Below are positions 13,901 through 28,100 of a stretch of 64,000 nucleotides of DNA, piece by piece; within the stretch, counting starts at the first letter, position 1; each line of letters starts with the position of its first letter. The notes beneath the pieces are model-generated. The model saw only the letters and a list, made by a program, of their open reading frames with translations. It searched no databases and was not told the origin of the DNA. This DNA is from Rhodeus uyekii (Eukaryota; Chordata; Actinopteri; Cypriniformes; Acheilognathidae), in contig JAWRVZ010000004.1 in assembly GCA_037043235.1 (NCBI GenBank), positions 6,041,501-6,105,500 of the forward strand, written 5' to 3'. Both the position numbers and the translations under genes were made by a program.

Positions 13901-16900
13901 GTGCCCCAATTATGTTTTTTTTTTTATATTACCTTTCATGTAGTGTCAAATATAGCTGTTTGTGAATGTAAAATCTGCAATGTTTTGAAGATCAAAGTTC
14001 ACGGCAAATATGAAAGAAAGAATCTCTTCTTTTTTTATGCAAATTTTACAAAAAAATATATTTTAAAAACAGCTGCCACTTAAGATTTTAAGTGTGTAAA
14101 GTCAATTAATGTGTTCAGAATTGCTTCCCATAGTTGGAAAATGAATTTTAAATAATTTATATTGGATTTTTTTAACATGCAGGACAGTGTTTTTAAGTTC
14201 CACAAAACTGTGACGAAATGCTTTGCATCATTTGTAAAATAACTGACAATTGTTTATGCTTAATGCACTTAACTAAAATGTTAAACTGAGTAATGGTGTT
14301 TTTGAAATTGCACATACTATGTAGGTTGTTCATAATATATTTTGTAAAAGGACAATTCATTTAATTTAAAGATAATTTTTTTTTTCATTTAATTTTTTAC
14401 AATTTTATATAATTTATAATATAATGCACAAATAAAAAAACGGACTTATTGTTAGTTATATGTAAATTTGCTATAGTTCACTGGTCTGGCCCCCTTGACA
14501 TCAGATTAAGCAGTTTGCGGCCCCTCGACCAAAATGAGTTTGACACCCCTGGTCTAGGCTCACAGAAAAGAGAAGTTAAGGGAGACAGATGCAACAAATG
14601 TAATTTATTAGAACTAGACAAACAATGATAAACTGTAAACTAATGAAAACTAAATTGAAAAGACAAATTGTAAAGTAAATAAAATAATAATCATTGTCAT
14701 AATAATCATAATTGTAGTTGCTGTTCTAATCATTATAATGTGGTTGCTAAGTGGAGTGGCTTTTTGTGCATTAATAGGTTTTCTGGTTGATTGCTAGGGG
14801 AGGGGTGATGGTGATGATATATAAAGACACAAATTAAACAGGCATGCGATCACTGCATCACAATATACATATGAAAATCTACTGCTTAATGATCTGACTA
14901 ATCCTTGTTACAGCTAGGCTTTGAATTCTAGAGCACTAATGTGAGCCAGGGTTTGTCAGGTCACAAATCTGCTCTGCTGCTATTGCACCCTTGAGAAAGG
15001 TACTCATTCCAAACTTGCCCCAGGAGAGGATTACCCTAATGCAGAGGCAATAGAAAGCCACCATGGGATAAATCTCCCAAAGACAAATTTTACAGTTAAG
15101 CATGCAGGCTTGCAAACAATGGGATTGCAGTTTGCAACAGCTGTCTGACAGATAAGAAATGCCACAATGACATATTATCAAAGCCAGCGGCATTATCATC
15201 TTATTAAAATAATAATTCCCCTTTGACTAACCAATGATCAATATAGGAAATAAATGTCAAGCAAGTCCTGTTAACCAGTCCCCTAAAGTGAGATTCATTA
15301 TCCCACCCATAAAGATGAGAATGTGTCTCCTACGGGGGACGTATGATGCTCTGTGTGGATCAATAGGTAGACAGCATGAGAGCGAAGTCTTGGCCATCAG
15401 ACAAAACAAGGCCATGGCCAGGTGTGTTCTCAAACAATCCTTCTCCCATCTTTGAGAAAAGCTGATTTGAGCACCTGATTTCTTTGAGCAAGGACAAGGA
15501 CAATGTTTTAAATCAACGACACAGAGGCCAGGTTGCTAGATAGCTATTCTCATCCTTGGCTGTTTACTTTGTGAAGCAGACAGTACGGGTATTAATATGG
15601 CCAGTCAATACGTAGCGCACAAAGATGCTGTTGAGGCTGGTGACTAATGAGAATGAGTGATGGAGTTTGAAGTCGATGAAATGGTGCTTCACCCTGTGAA
15701 ATTGTCACATTTGACAGCTCGTTTGATTGCTCTTTTTTCAGCAATGCCATGTGAATACCAAATACCAAAGCTGGTGCATTTACAATGTCGGTTTTAAACA
15801 GCCAAGTGCTCCTCCCATTTGCCATTGTTTGGACAAATCCTGCTTCAAACTCTGTAGCATTGGTTGAGTTAACACACATATAGTCTTTACTGGTAAATGA
15901 CCGGTACATGCCAGTTAAGAGATTATATGTGAACAGGACCTTTTGAAAAATACCTGTAAGTTAGTTCTGGCAATGTCCCGCTATGTGAAGTTGTAAAATT
16001 AACAGTAAATTATATTGCTATTATGAAGGGCCAATCATAATGCTCTGTTGTGGCTTGAATCTATTTGACCAAAAAGCTGTAAAAACTTACAATCTTACAA
16101 ACTTACTTTTACAATTTAAAATAACAGTTTTCTAATATATCTTAAAATATAATTTATTCCTGTGATGACAAACCTGAATTTTCAGCAGCCATTACTCCAG
16201 TTTTCAGTGTCACACGATCCTTCAGAAATTATTCTAATATGCTGATTTGGTGTTCTAGAAACATTTAAATACAGTTGTGCCGCTTAGTGTTAAAATTTGT
16301 GTGATAAATGTTTTCTTCCTTGAGGAATAAAAATTTCAAAGACCAGCATTTACTCACTTAATATACTTAATATAACTATTTAATTAACATAAAAGTTTAA
16401 TTTCCAGAAAAAAACTACCTGACCCCAATCTTTTGAATGGCAGTATATTTATCGTGTATGTCTGCTTTATGTCTATACTTTCTTCTGCACTGGAAGCCTC
16501 TGTCACTAAGACAAATTCCTTGTGTGTGTAAACACACCTGGCATATAAAGCTCATTCTGATTCTGATGTATGCATATGCATGTATGTATGTATGTATTTA
16601 CATATGCATTTATTTATTTATTGTGGCTTCAGAAAAATGCATCTGTTGAATACATAAACTGACAGCTTTAATTGTAACAATGAAAAATGACACAGAAATA
16701 TATGCATTTTTATAACTCACATGCAAATTGTAGTGTGGCTCTCTGGCTGAGAATGGTTCCCCGGGCGTTGGAGGCAGTGCATTGGTAGACACCACTGTCT
16801 TGGTCTCGATCCAGGCCAGTAATGATCAGGTTACCTCCAGACAGGCGACGCCTCTCGTCACCATGAAGATCAATGAACGTTCCGTTTAGAGACCATCTGG

Positions 16901-19123
16901 AGAGATGCAAACACAATCAGCGGCGTGGTCTCCAGAGAAGCTAACTAACCAATATTCATCACATGCATCGATCTGATGAATCCAGCTTCATTATAGAGCC
17001 AGATTCAGCATGAAACAAAGCTCATTGCTGACATTTGTTTTCCTTCTTTGTTCTTCTGCACTACAGTCTGACTAATAACTGATGAAAGCAAGCAAAACAG
17101 CACTCGAGAACCAGAAATGCCTAATTAATTATTGACCTTGAAGATGTGCAATGTGTAGTCGTGAGTAGGTTGGTTTTACTTTCTAATTATAAAATTGTAG
17201 AGTGAGTTCAGCTATTTACAAACTTTTTAACATGGACTGTGACTAGATTTTTAACCTCAATTGTAGCAGACATGTTGGACTATGGGCATCTATTGCCACT
17301 GTACATCCAAGAAGGATGAAATGTGTGATTTTAAATGATTTTTAAATTAAAGGACACTTTAGAGTGACATAGTTACACGCTATTACATGTACTCACTATA
17401 GTAATAAAAGTAACTAAAACCTAACCGTAACACTAGTAAGTTCATGTAGCTAATTAATATTACTCAATACTGATGTGAGTAAGTGCAACGTAACTACATC
17501 GCCTCAAAATCTACGTACACCAAAGAAAAATTATATTACAAAGAGGGACATTTTCCATCATAAAACCAATATAACCAATTAGCACAAACATAAAATATAA
17601 AACAACTTTTGTAACATGGAAATCTGCATTACCGGTAGTTTTTAAGTTATTCAATATCTAGAACTCTACTATTCAGAATTGAGCTAAGAAAACGCCCATA
17701 GTTGTGCTACATCAGGTATTTGAAGTTTGAGACTTGCCAGAAAACCTTAGGATTGACAAAAGCAATGGGGGAAAAGGTTTTGACAGGATCTACATTATTC
17801 TACTTGTGTGAAAAAGGAATGAGTGGGGTGGACAATGTGGTTTTAAAAAGTAACTTGTAAACCCAAGTCTCTCCCAGATCTGACAGACAACAAAAAAGAG
17901 ATCTGCTGCAGCTCTTCGAAGCCCATTTCTACTGCATTATTTATTGATCTCAGTGTGGCAGTCGAGTTAATATGACTCCTTTAGTCATCATTTGTGAGTC
18001 TAATATTATAGCCACTATATTTGATATCATTTACTGTGGCATTCGGCCTGCAGGCTTACACAGTTGATTACTGCAAGCCGAGGCTGCTTGTTGTTTATAT
18101 AGACAATATTTGTGTTCTCACAATGTAGTCAAATATTGTATTATAACATCAAACTAATCTAGTGTACAGTTTCAAAAGTGTGATAAATCAGCAAAGCTCC
18201 TACATTCCACATACAGCCCCACTATGTGTGTTTAAAATGAATGAAATTCCCGGTCTATTATCCTGAAAGGATCTAATATCGTCTGTTTTGGTACATATTC
18301 GTCTGTGCAAAATAATGTTGTCATCTAGTTCCATTTTAGGCAACTTTGATCTAGCCAGAACATCCAAAGACCCCCCAGTTCCTCCAAATATTTTCCGAAA
18401 CAGAATATTTGTGATAACATGCTTATGAAATGCTGTCACCAAACACAATTTTTCAACTAATATAAATATTTAAGATTAATTATGATGCTATAAAATAAAG
18501 AGTAGCATCTGAAAAACAGAATGTGCATCAGTATTAACATTTAAAAATAATTATATTACATGTGCATGAGTTAATATGCAAATTTCGCAATCTTTATAAG
18601 ACGTATAGTCTTGGCTCTGAGGCAGTCCTTAAAGGGAAGCTACTTCTGATGGATCAACAGCCTTTTCTGACAGATCAATAGCCTAGAATAATATGGAAAT
18701 AGGAATTATTGATTTCTATCACATTTTGAGATGCTGCATGAGTATTTAAGGTCAATTTTAAATTATGACAAATATTTGAATGCTAATAAAAATATCATGT
18801 CCTCTCACAACCTTACTCCCCCCCCCCCCCTTCTCTTCATCTTCTGTAAGTGATCATTTCAAAAGTGCTACTCATTTTACTAGCTATAACATTTTTATTG
18901 ATGTGAAAAAATACTTTGTGTACTTAGTAATTGCTTAGTGTACCTTTTAAAAAAAAGTACCTTTAAAGTTGCAATACAATGTAAGATTGTCAGATCTTGA
19001 TGTTGAACAGATCTTCTTTCTTTCCGTAAGGGTGCATGTTGCCTTAAAGTGGAAATGACGGAGTCAATCAAGTTTACATCATTTAGTAAACGGATTTATA
19101 ATACTGATGTATGCATGTGTGTG

Positions 19124-19159
<36 letters not shown>

Positions 19160-22100
19160 TACATACATGATTAATGTTTTAGAGGAAGTGTCTACCAACC
19201 CTGCCACCTCATGTGATTCCTGTTCGGTTGCGCTATCCCGGTTCGCCACTTCAGAACATCGAGCTGGTTGCTCAAAAAACACCAGAGGTCAGTTTCGAGT
19301 GGCTGGTTCCCTTAGTAGAATTTCGGCAGTGTAGAAGTTTCTGTCGAATATGTATCATTGGATCCTGCACTCAATCAAAAAGTGCTATTCAGGGGTCTCG
19401 ACCACCCAGATTATGGGGGTTCTATCCACAGTGGTGGCTCCTGGCCAGGCTCTGGTTATGGAACAAGAGGTACAAGATTTGCTGGGGAAAGGCCATTCAT
19501 TGTTACTTCTTCCAGACAGCTGGTAGTTTATCTTTCGAAAGAAGGATGGGGGGATGCAACACGTTTTTGGATCTCTGGCATCTAAGTATCTCAGACCTCA
19601 GACATATAGATCAGATTCAAAAATGTTAATCTTGAGCAGATCGTAACACAGATTAGGTCCAAGGAATAGTTTGTTACAGTAGATCTTAAGGACGCATGCT
19701 CCATATAACCATTCTTTCATAAAACAGGTAGTTCTTAAGGTTTGCCAATATAGTGTTCTTCCGTTCCGTCTAGCTCCATCATAGACACACCATCTTTCCT
19801 GACACATCAACTGTCTGGATATGATGGATTGTTTTTCTGGCATGAGGGCCTTCCTCCCATACCTTGGGGGTAACCATGTGCACCATTGTCCAGTCAGTCA
19901 TCAGTCATCAGTAATCTAGTCAGTCATCAGGTTTTCGCTCCTGTGGTCCCAGGGGAATTTGCTCTCAATCAAGCTTTTATCCCTAGGGTTCAAAATCAGG
20001 GAGCAAATTCTGTTGAGGCAGGGCCTGAGGAACAGGGAATGGAGGCTCCATCCCAAGGTGGTGGAGCAGATATGGAGGGTGTTCAGAATTGGATCTGTTT
20101 GCATTTCAAGAGACATCTCACTGTCTACTCTGGTTCCTCTCGGATTAGGTGCTATAGCTCAGAAGTGGCCAAGGCTACATTTGTACGATTTTTTCGCTCT
20201 ACTCTAGAGGTTGCCGGGACAGCGTCCGTCTCACCTTGATCGTCCAGTGTGGGTGTGAGTCTGGAACCTCATGTACTTCCCAGATGGCTCTCCCAGGATT
20301 AGAACTGATTAAAAGCTGCTTGTGTTTAACATGCCTTTAAAGTTTCCTGGTTCTAGACCTCACCTGCCTCTGACGTCCCTTCATACCCCTGGTTTGATTT
20401 CACTCGTGCTCTATGACGCAAACACGTAGTGTTCACAAAGCTCCTTCGATGCAGCATCTCGTTCACTCCTGAGGGAGGTTTCAGTCGTAACTAAGGAGAT
20501 TTACTATATCACTTAAAATATTAGTATGTACATCACCAGTGTGTACATTTCAGCACAACAAGCACACTGTTTATCTAGTCAAGTCTGTTTATGTTTAAGA
20601 TTTAAAAGACCCTAACAACACACACACACACACACGTATACATATATATATACACACACAATCTGAGTCTCAAAGATAATTTATTTATTGTCCTCGGATT
20701 AAATACTTCTTATTCAGATCTATTTGAAGTCATAAAGGATAGCAATGGTCACAATCACAGTGGTAGGTTAAGGTAACAGAATTCAGCCTTGTAGTAATTG
20801 GTGCATGAATGATCGTTTTTAAAGGCTAGACACAGAATTACAAACAATCCAGTCTCCAAGGAGCCCCTTAACAAGAATCAAAAAGGCTTAGTGGTGACAG
20901 GGAGCCAAAGTATTTTCAGATAATGAGTATAAAAAAGTTCTTTGAGAAGTTTAATGGACAATTATGCTGCCCCCACACAGCAAACTGTCCATCAGCATCA
21001 CTGTCGTTATGATCCTCACTGCTATTATTACTGTCACTGTTAACGTCGCTTCATCATAATTATCACTATAATCTCTATGTTATTTCAGACTACATTAACG
21101 AACTGCCCAGAGACAAAGCCTACACCTGGTTATTAGAAAAAAGTATCACAAAAAATGGATGTGAAAAGTACAAGAAATGAAAACAATGATGTACGAAACA
21201 GTCAGATCCAATTATCTTTCCAAAAGAATGCTCTGCAGTGCTTCGAACAACCGGGAAAGCAACCTGCATTCAACAAAGATCATGCTAGAGCCGAGTTAAT
21301 GAGGGCTGACACAGGAGCACCTCTGACTTTCTCTGTGTAATCTCTGCATTTTAACCAGCTTTCCTTCACATTCTCGTCTCTGATGACTGCCTGCTCCATG
21401 GACCAGGTTTCATATCCTTACAATCTCAAAAGCATGCTAGGCAGGTTGAAAATCCTGTTAGGTTAAGTGTAGGTTGGGAAAACAGATTCTGGGCTCTTTC
21501 AAAGGATTTAAAACAACACCACAGGGAGGCTTAAAGTGGGTAAAACAGAACTTATTTTGACACTAACAACGCCAAGGTCATAGGTTTGATTCCCTGAGAA
21601 TGCATAAACTGATAAAAATGTATACCCTGAATGCAAGTTGTTAAAGCTAAAGTACAATTTACATGTAAATGCTTGCTGTATGAGTGCTACAACAACAGAG
21701 AATTGTTGGAAGGAGTCATGGCTGTCCCATGGCCTGAACCTTATCCCTCCCTGTGGACCCAGACTACCACATTAATACAACTTTGGTTTTCTGGACCAAA
21801 AAGTACAAACCACACAATACTACAGAGATACAAATGTATGGGTTTTTACTGCATTGTAAATTTTTACGGCTAAATGTTGCTATTAAATGATAAACAGTAA
21901 ATGTTCTTCACAGCACGGACCAATTTAAGGCGAATGAAGGCTTGTTACATGCAAGTGTCACATGAAGAATTTTCTGTAGATATGATAAAATATCACTTGA
22001 GAAACACAACACAGGCCACCAAACCTGTGAGACACATTTAAGCTCTTCTGAGAATTTTGTATCTTTAAAACATTACTTGGGAAGTCAAACAACTCTGGTA

Positions 22101-25100
22101 AACACCTTAAACACCTAGACAGCCTTGGCAAACAGAACTGACAAAAAAAGTGAACAGAAATCAAAGCTTTTCATTAGAAGTAAAGAAAGTTGTGCTCTTG
22201 TCAAGGGTACAGTCAGAACTAGAAGGATTAATTTAAGTAACATACACCAATATTGTCACAGTCTCTTTTATGTATCGTCCAGGTCCTTCACACTCCTGTC
22301 TGTGTCTAATCACATACCTAAGTCTCGTCAGCTGGTTCCCGTCCCGTGTTTGTCATTAAATACCCTCCTGTGTTCCTTTGTCTTTGTCAGTTGTTGTTCA
22401 TGTTAAGATGAGTGTGGATGTTTCCCCAAGTTTTCGGAGTTTCTCCAGGTTTGCACTGATAGTGCCGTTTTCTGTTATATACTTAAAGTGTTTTGGTATG
22501 CGTTTTTGGAATAAAGAGTTTTCGTTTGAACTTGTGCTCCTCGTCCTGCTTCCGCATCGCACTCGTTCTCAGTGGATGACAAATATGCACTACAGTTCAA
22601 ACCTTAGGGGTCAGTAAGACTTTTTTTAATTAAACATTAAATCGATAAAAATGATAGTAAAGACGTTTACATTGCTATAAACATGCTTTCTAGTCATCAA
22701 AGAATCCTGAAATGGTTTACACAAAAATATTAAGCAGCAAAACTGTTTTTAACATTTAATAATAATAAATATTTCTTGAGTATCCTGTAAGCATATTAGA
22801 ACGATTTTTGAAGGATCCATGTGACACTGGAGTAATGCTCACTGGTACGTATTAACTTCTTGAAAATAGAAAAACAGTTATTTAAATTTTAATAGTTTTC
22901 TTTTTTCTACACAATTTTTACTGCATTTCTGATCAAATAAATACAACATGATGGTGAACATAGATTACTTTTTTTTTTTTTTGTTAAATCTTACTGCCCC
23001 AAAACATTTGATTTGGTAGTATAATTTCTTGTTATTTATATAATCCTAAGTGTAAAAGAATAGAGCAAACACCATTTTCTTTAAAAAGCTTTCTTGAGAG
23101 AAAAGCTGAAGCCAGCCAAGTCAGCCAAGTGCACTTCTCTGACTCAGCTCTGAGTTACTTTTCCATGGAATCTGAAACCGAGATGCAAAATAGTCCAGCG
23201 CGTTGTGTTCTCAAAGTTCACACTGGCCCCTGCAGACACTGAAATACCACCAGTCTCTGTTGGAACACTGTCAATTTCTCTTGACAAAGAAGCTGGATGT
23301 TCTTTGGAGACTCTTCCTCCTCTTACTGTTTTGCAGCAGAATTGGCCACCCTTCAGACAACATTAGCTGCCTCAACTGTTCTTTGCTAACACACTTGAAA
23401 TGACTGCCGGGGTGGACTGAACTTTTCGGAATCCTCTTGACCAGATAAGACAAGCTTTGAAGGATTTAATGTCAGAGAGAACATATCAGATGTCTCTTTT
23501 TTTAGGTCAAAAAATTATCTTTAGAGTGTCACCAATCTTATCAGTGTCTGGATGTATTGTTGTAAAGTTCATTGAATGACGCGTGCAGGTTTTATCAAAC
23601 ACAGAAAGGGAAAATATCCCCAGAAAGCAAGACAATTCACAGCTGGTACCAGTGTCAGGGAAAATATTTTTATATTATATTTTCATAATAATTTCTTTTT
23701 TTTTCATTCATTTTTTCATTTATTTTTGTTTAATTTAATGTAGCTGTGCCACAAACTACAGAAAATGTATAACTATCCAAAGACAAATAAAGAATTAATC
23801 AAAAAATATCACAAAAATAGGGCAAAAAAAAATCTAATTAAGGTTACAATGTCAAATTTAAACAGATGCACATACTCTAAACACAACTAAACTTTTATAC
23901 TATACAGAGAGAGGGGAAGTTGAAAAGAAAACTTTAAAAAAATTATTAAGTATAAAAAATTAAGAACTAAAAAAGAGCTAAAATGGTGGAGAGAAAATCT
24001 GTGAATTTTTGTTTTATTTACAAGAACTGTATGAACAAATTCATTACATCTTTCCAACACTTGAAAAGATTAACTTTTTTACTTTCCAACAATGAGAGAG
24101 AGTGAACAGATTTGCACAAATAAATCGAGTTTTCCATTAGAGATGGCTGTTTAGTTGTGCAAGACTATTACTCATTCGAAAACATATTTTGTTTCCAGAA
24201 AAGATATTATTTTAAAAGCAATTGAACTACTGCCATTCTAGTGACATATACAGTTAGCAGTGTTTCCAACACTGGTTTTTTAGACTATTTCCTCTCTTTA
24301 ATGTGCAAAAATGAAACGGTTATACATGTACAAAATGTTTAAAAGCAATAACACAGTCAGTTGGTCCAGAAAAAGGATTTTTATGTCAATCCAAAACCAA
24401 ATATACCTAATAAAGGAATTGAAGAATTAAGGGAGTGCAGTGTATTTCAGTGCAACAATGCCGAAAATGACTATTTTGCATATTGTTGAATATATGCAAA
24501 AGCCTCTTCATTTCCTTTCCATCTGAGTTTATTTATGGTTACATATCTGCATAAATAAACCAAGAGCTGGGTTGAACTTCTTCGACCTTGGAGACTGTAT
24601 TGTTTATGCAAAAGTAAAGGTAGCATCATGACTTAAACTGTCACTGTGCTCTTCTTCTTCTCGTGCATTGATACTCTTGTAATGTTTAGATGAATAGGTG
24701 TTTTCCCACAAAAATGCACTAAAGGGAAATGTAAGTGTTTAAATTGAATGTCACTCACAAGGTTACTACCCTCCCTAGTGCTTGCCTGAGCATTTACATG
24801 ATGCTGACCCAAGCTACGAAACACAATATACCAAAGAGCTAGAGCACGCTATTTTCAGAGCAGACTCCTCACCAGGGAATACGCGGGACAGTATCTTAGA
24901 ATCTCTAGCACAAATTAGTCATTTAGACCCCTCCCAATTTCAAAGCCATTTTCCATCCTTACAGTAGCATGCATTACCCTCTCAGAGAGATAAATTTGGC
25001 ATGCAAATTCCTAAAGCTCTTGCGGAGATGTGTACACACCACACAAGTAATGAATGTTGAACATATCTTCGTAAGTAGGCTAAATTGCCTTTTTGTAATT

Positions 25101-28100
25101 TTTTTAGATCAGTCTTTAGCGAAGCTACTTGATACACACTTAAATTGTTGACACTGGTGAAACTCTGGAAAGCAAATGAAAATGGGTCACAGTTGGATGC
25201 CACTGGGATAGGCTGCTAGACATACAGTAGTTTACAGGATTTATGCAATGGCAAACCCCAAGGACAGATAAATTGCCTCTCACCTGGAAAATCAATAGCA
25301 ATCAGTGCCATTACTTTTCAAGTTGATCCTTGCGGGAATAAGCTGCCAATTTACCAAGACCAACTGCTTAAATGGTTTGAAATAGCAATGAAAGGATGCA
25401 TAAACTGCTAGCATAGAATGCTAGATTGGGCTCATTCCTACCTGTACTGAAGGGAAGGGACTCCAGAAGAATCACAGGTTAAAACAGCCTCCTGTTCAGG
25501 GGAATGGATGGGCAGTATCAGGTTCTCTGGTTCCGTTTTCCAGCTTGGACCAAGAAACTTTGTGTCTTCTGCTTGTGCTGATGAGAGTGAGACATAGAAA
25601 TCCCATTTGCTTTAAATTTAATTAAAAAATACATCTTTTATACCCCAATGTCCAACTTTATTTATTTTACTTTTTATTTATAAAAATAAAAAGGAACAGG
25701 AACAGTTAGGAACAGTTCACCAAAATATGACAATTCTGTCATCATTTACTCGCCTTCAAGTTTGAAACATGTATGAAATTCTTTCTTCTGCCGAACACAT
25801 ATATATGTGTTTTGAAGAATGTTGGGCACAAAACCAACTGACTTCAAGAAGAGAGCCATTCATACAGATTTGGAACAATTTGAGGGTGAGTAAATGATAA
25901 CAGAAATTTCATTTTTGGGTCAACTCATTTAAGCAAATTCCTCAAAGATTCCTCAATGATACATTCAATATCCAATTTTGTTGTTTTTAAAAGGTCTTTA
26001 ACCACAAAGTTTCAAAGCATTATAATATGTATTACAAAAGAGGGTCAACAGCTTAATATTTCTGCATCCTACCTAAAATATAGTGCTTGAATAGATAAAA
26101 AATGTAAACCGATGCAAAGGCATTTATTTTGCATGCTTTGACAGCTGCTTTCATTTGAAAATACTGAAAATATCCAGAACTACAGTTAAAAACCATTCTC
26201 CACACATCTTTTGGAGCTCCACACACATTTCTCTAGAAGTGTGCTTCAGGTGACATCACACCCCCATTGTCAGAATTTTATCTAAATAGATTCAAAACAC
26301 TTGCAGCCATTATTTTCTCTGCATTAATTAACATTACACAGGGATACACCCTACAGGCATTTTTGTGAGCCCACAAACATACTGAAACACCATTCTTCAA
26401 CAGGAAAATAAACTCCTGTGTCAGCTACTGTTGAGGAAATATCAACAGAAAAAGATTGTGTGACCGTCATTTCTGAAATTACACACCATTACTATAGGTT
26501 TTTGATGCATGTACTAGTTATAATTGCTATGTGTTTTGTTTTCATGAACACAAGATGAAAAGAAAAGGATTTGGTCTCTATTTCTTCAAGCAATAGAATC
26601 TGCACTCTCATTAATCAAACCTTCTGTTATAAATACTGCCACCAATGAACGAAAATAAGTTGCCGCTGTGTTCCATTTATAATCCACTGCATCCAGAGAT
26701 GCAGGAAGAGACAGCAGTTTCTAATAAGATACAGACAAGCCTCTATCCCATCCCATAATTATCTTTGACAAACATAGGTATTGGCCCACAACATAACTGC
26801 AGCCTTTGTGGAGACCAAACATAAATGGATATAAAAGAACTGGATAAAGAACAAATATATAATATAACCAATACTCTTCAATTGTTTCGCTTTTTCAAAA
26901 AAAAACTTAAGGGATCGTGAACATGTAAGAGGACATTGTACAATAAATTGTTTCAGAACTCAAACTTCCTTTTAGTATAAAAACAGCTTTTACTGATTAA
27001 TCCAAAATTTCGGATTTTGTCACACTGTAAAGTACTACAAAAGACTGCCTCTGCAGAGTCAGTTTAACACCAACTTATCAAATTAACACCTACATATAGT
27101 TACTAAGAGATAAGAGAGACACAGGACCACTGAACTAAAAATAATATTAGTTTCCAAATGATCATACTGCTAGGAAAGTGGTTATTTATTTTCAATATGT
27201 AAATGTCTCAGTAGAGCATTATTTGTTTGTTCGGTACGTTTCTGTTTCTGTCGGTCGTGTCTCTGTTTATTTCCTGATTCCATATGCGCTCTCCCAGGGT
27301 TTTTCCACTCCCCTGTTTTGTCATCAATCACCTCGTTAGTCTTGAAAGATGTGTCTTGTTCCCTCAATCATCCCTTGTACAGTATATATCTTCCAAGTTT
27401 CTTTCAGTCCTTGTCCGATCTTGTCTTTGGTACATCGTGTTAACGTTAGTGTCTAGTCCTGTCTATGGTTCTTCATACGTTTATGCACAGTTTGTGCCTA
27501 TTTTGGTTGTATAAAGTGGTTTTCTTTAAGTTTCGTAATTAAAAATGATTTTGATTTAGGGTTAGACGCCTTCATCCACACCACTATCAACTGTGACAGA
27601 AGACAGAAGGACCCAGTTAGTCGTTGAAAAATCATCACCCTCCGACAGAAAGGTTGTTCTCTGGAGGAATATGTGGCGGAGTTCACTGGACTTTCCCATT
27701 GGGTGAGTTGGAGCAATGCTACACTCAATTCCCGCTTTGAGATGGGGTTGCCATCATAGGCCGGGCTATGTCCCCAAGGTTTGGTCTATCTCGCTGCAGG
27801 CCTTCTGCCCTCCCCCTTCTAACAATCACGAGCAGGAGCACAAGAACAAGGTCTGTCCAGTGCTCGCACTGGAGGCCTACGTCTTCAGGACTGCCACCTG
27901 CCGTAGGTCGTACCAACTGATCGTTTGCTTTGGGGCCCCTAAGGGGGCTCCAGCGTCCAAGCAAACCCTAAGCTGATGGATAGTCGAGGCTATCTGTCTG
28001 GCTTACATGTCGGCCGACATGCCTCTCCCCTGAGGGTCCGGGCCCACTCCACTCGGAGTGTGGTGGCTTCCAAGGCTTTTCTCTGCGGAGTTTCCTTGGC

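Larger units (their letters stand above)
12947..16720 (-). other. cntn3: Contactin intron between Ig1 and Ig2
   Basis: Holds an ATGT simple repeat at about 13170-13205, a MITE end at 14475, and the MITE/LINE pair at 16100-16575. The stretch 14880-15950 has no recognised repeat; its open frames lack motifs. Confidence 0.5.
16897..25441 (-). other. cntn3: Contactin intron within Ig1 (8.5 kb)
   Basis: Holds the DIRS remnant (copy 4), a solo LTR, a MITE and microsatellites. From 23020 to 25440 I recognise no element; it includes A/T-rich runs and a GC-richer part at 23090-23460. Confidence 0.5.

Noticed and set aside
15592..15909. 105-codon open frame on the minus strand in a contactin intron
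   Set aside because: No recognisable domain, no splice or promoter context; length is possible by chance.
19213..19629. 138-codon open frame
   Set aside because: It runs through a decayed DIRS RT remnant out of frame; it is not an independent gene.
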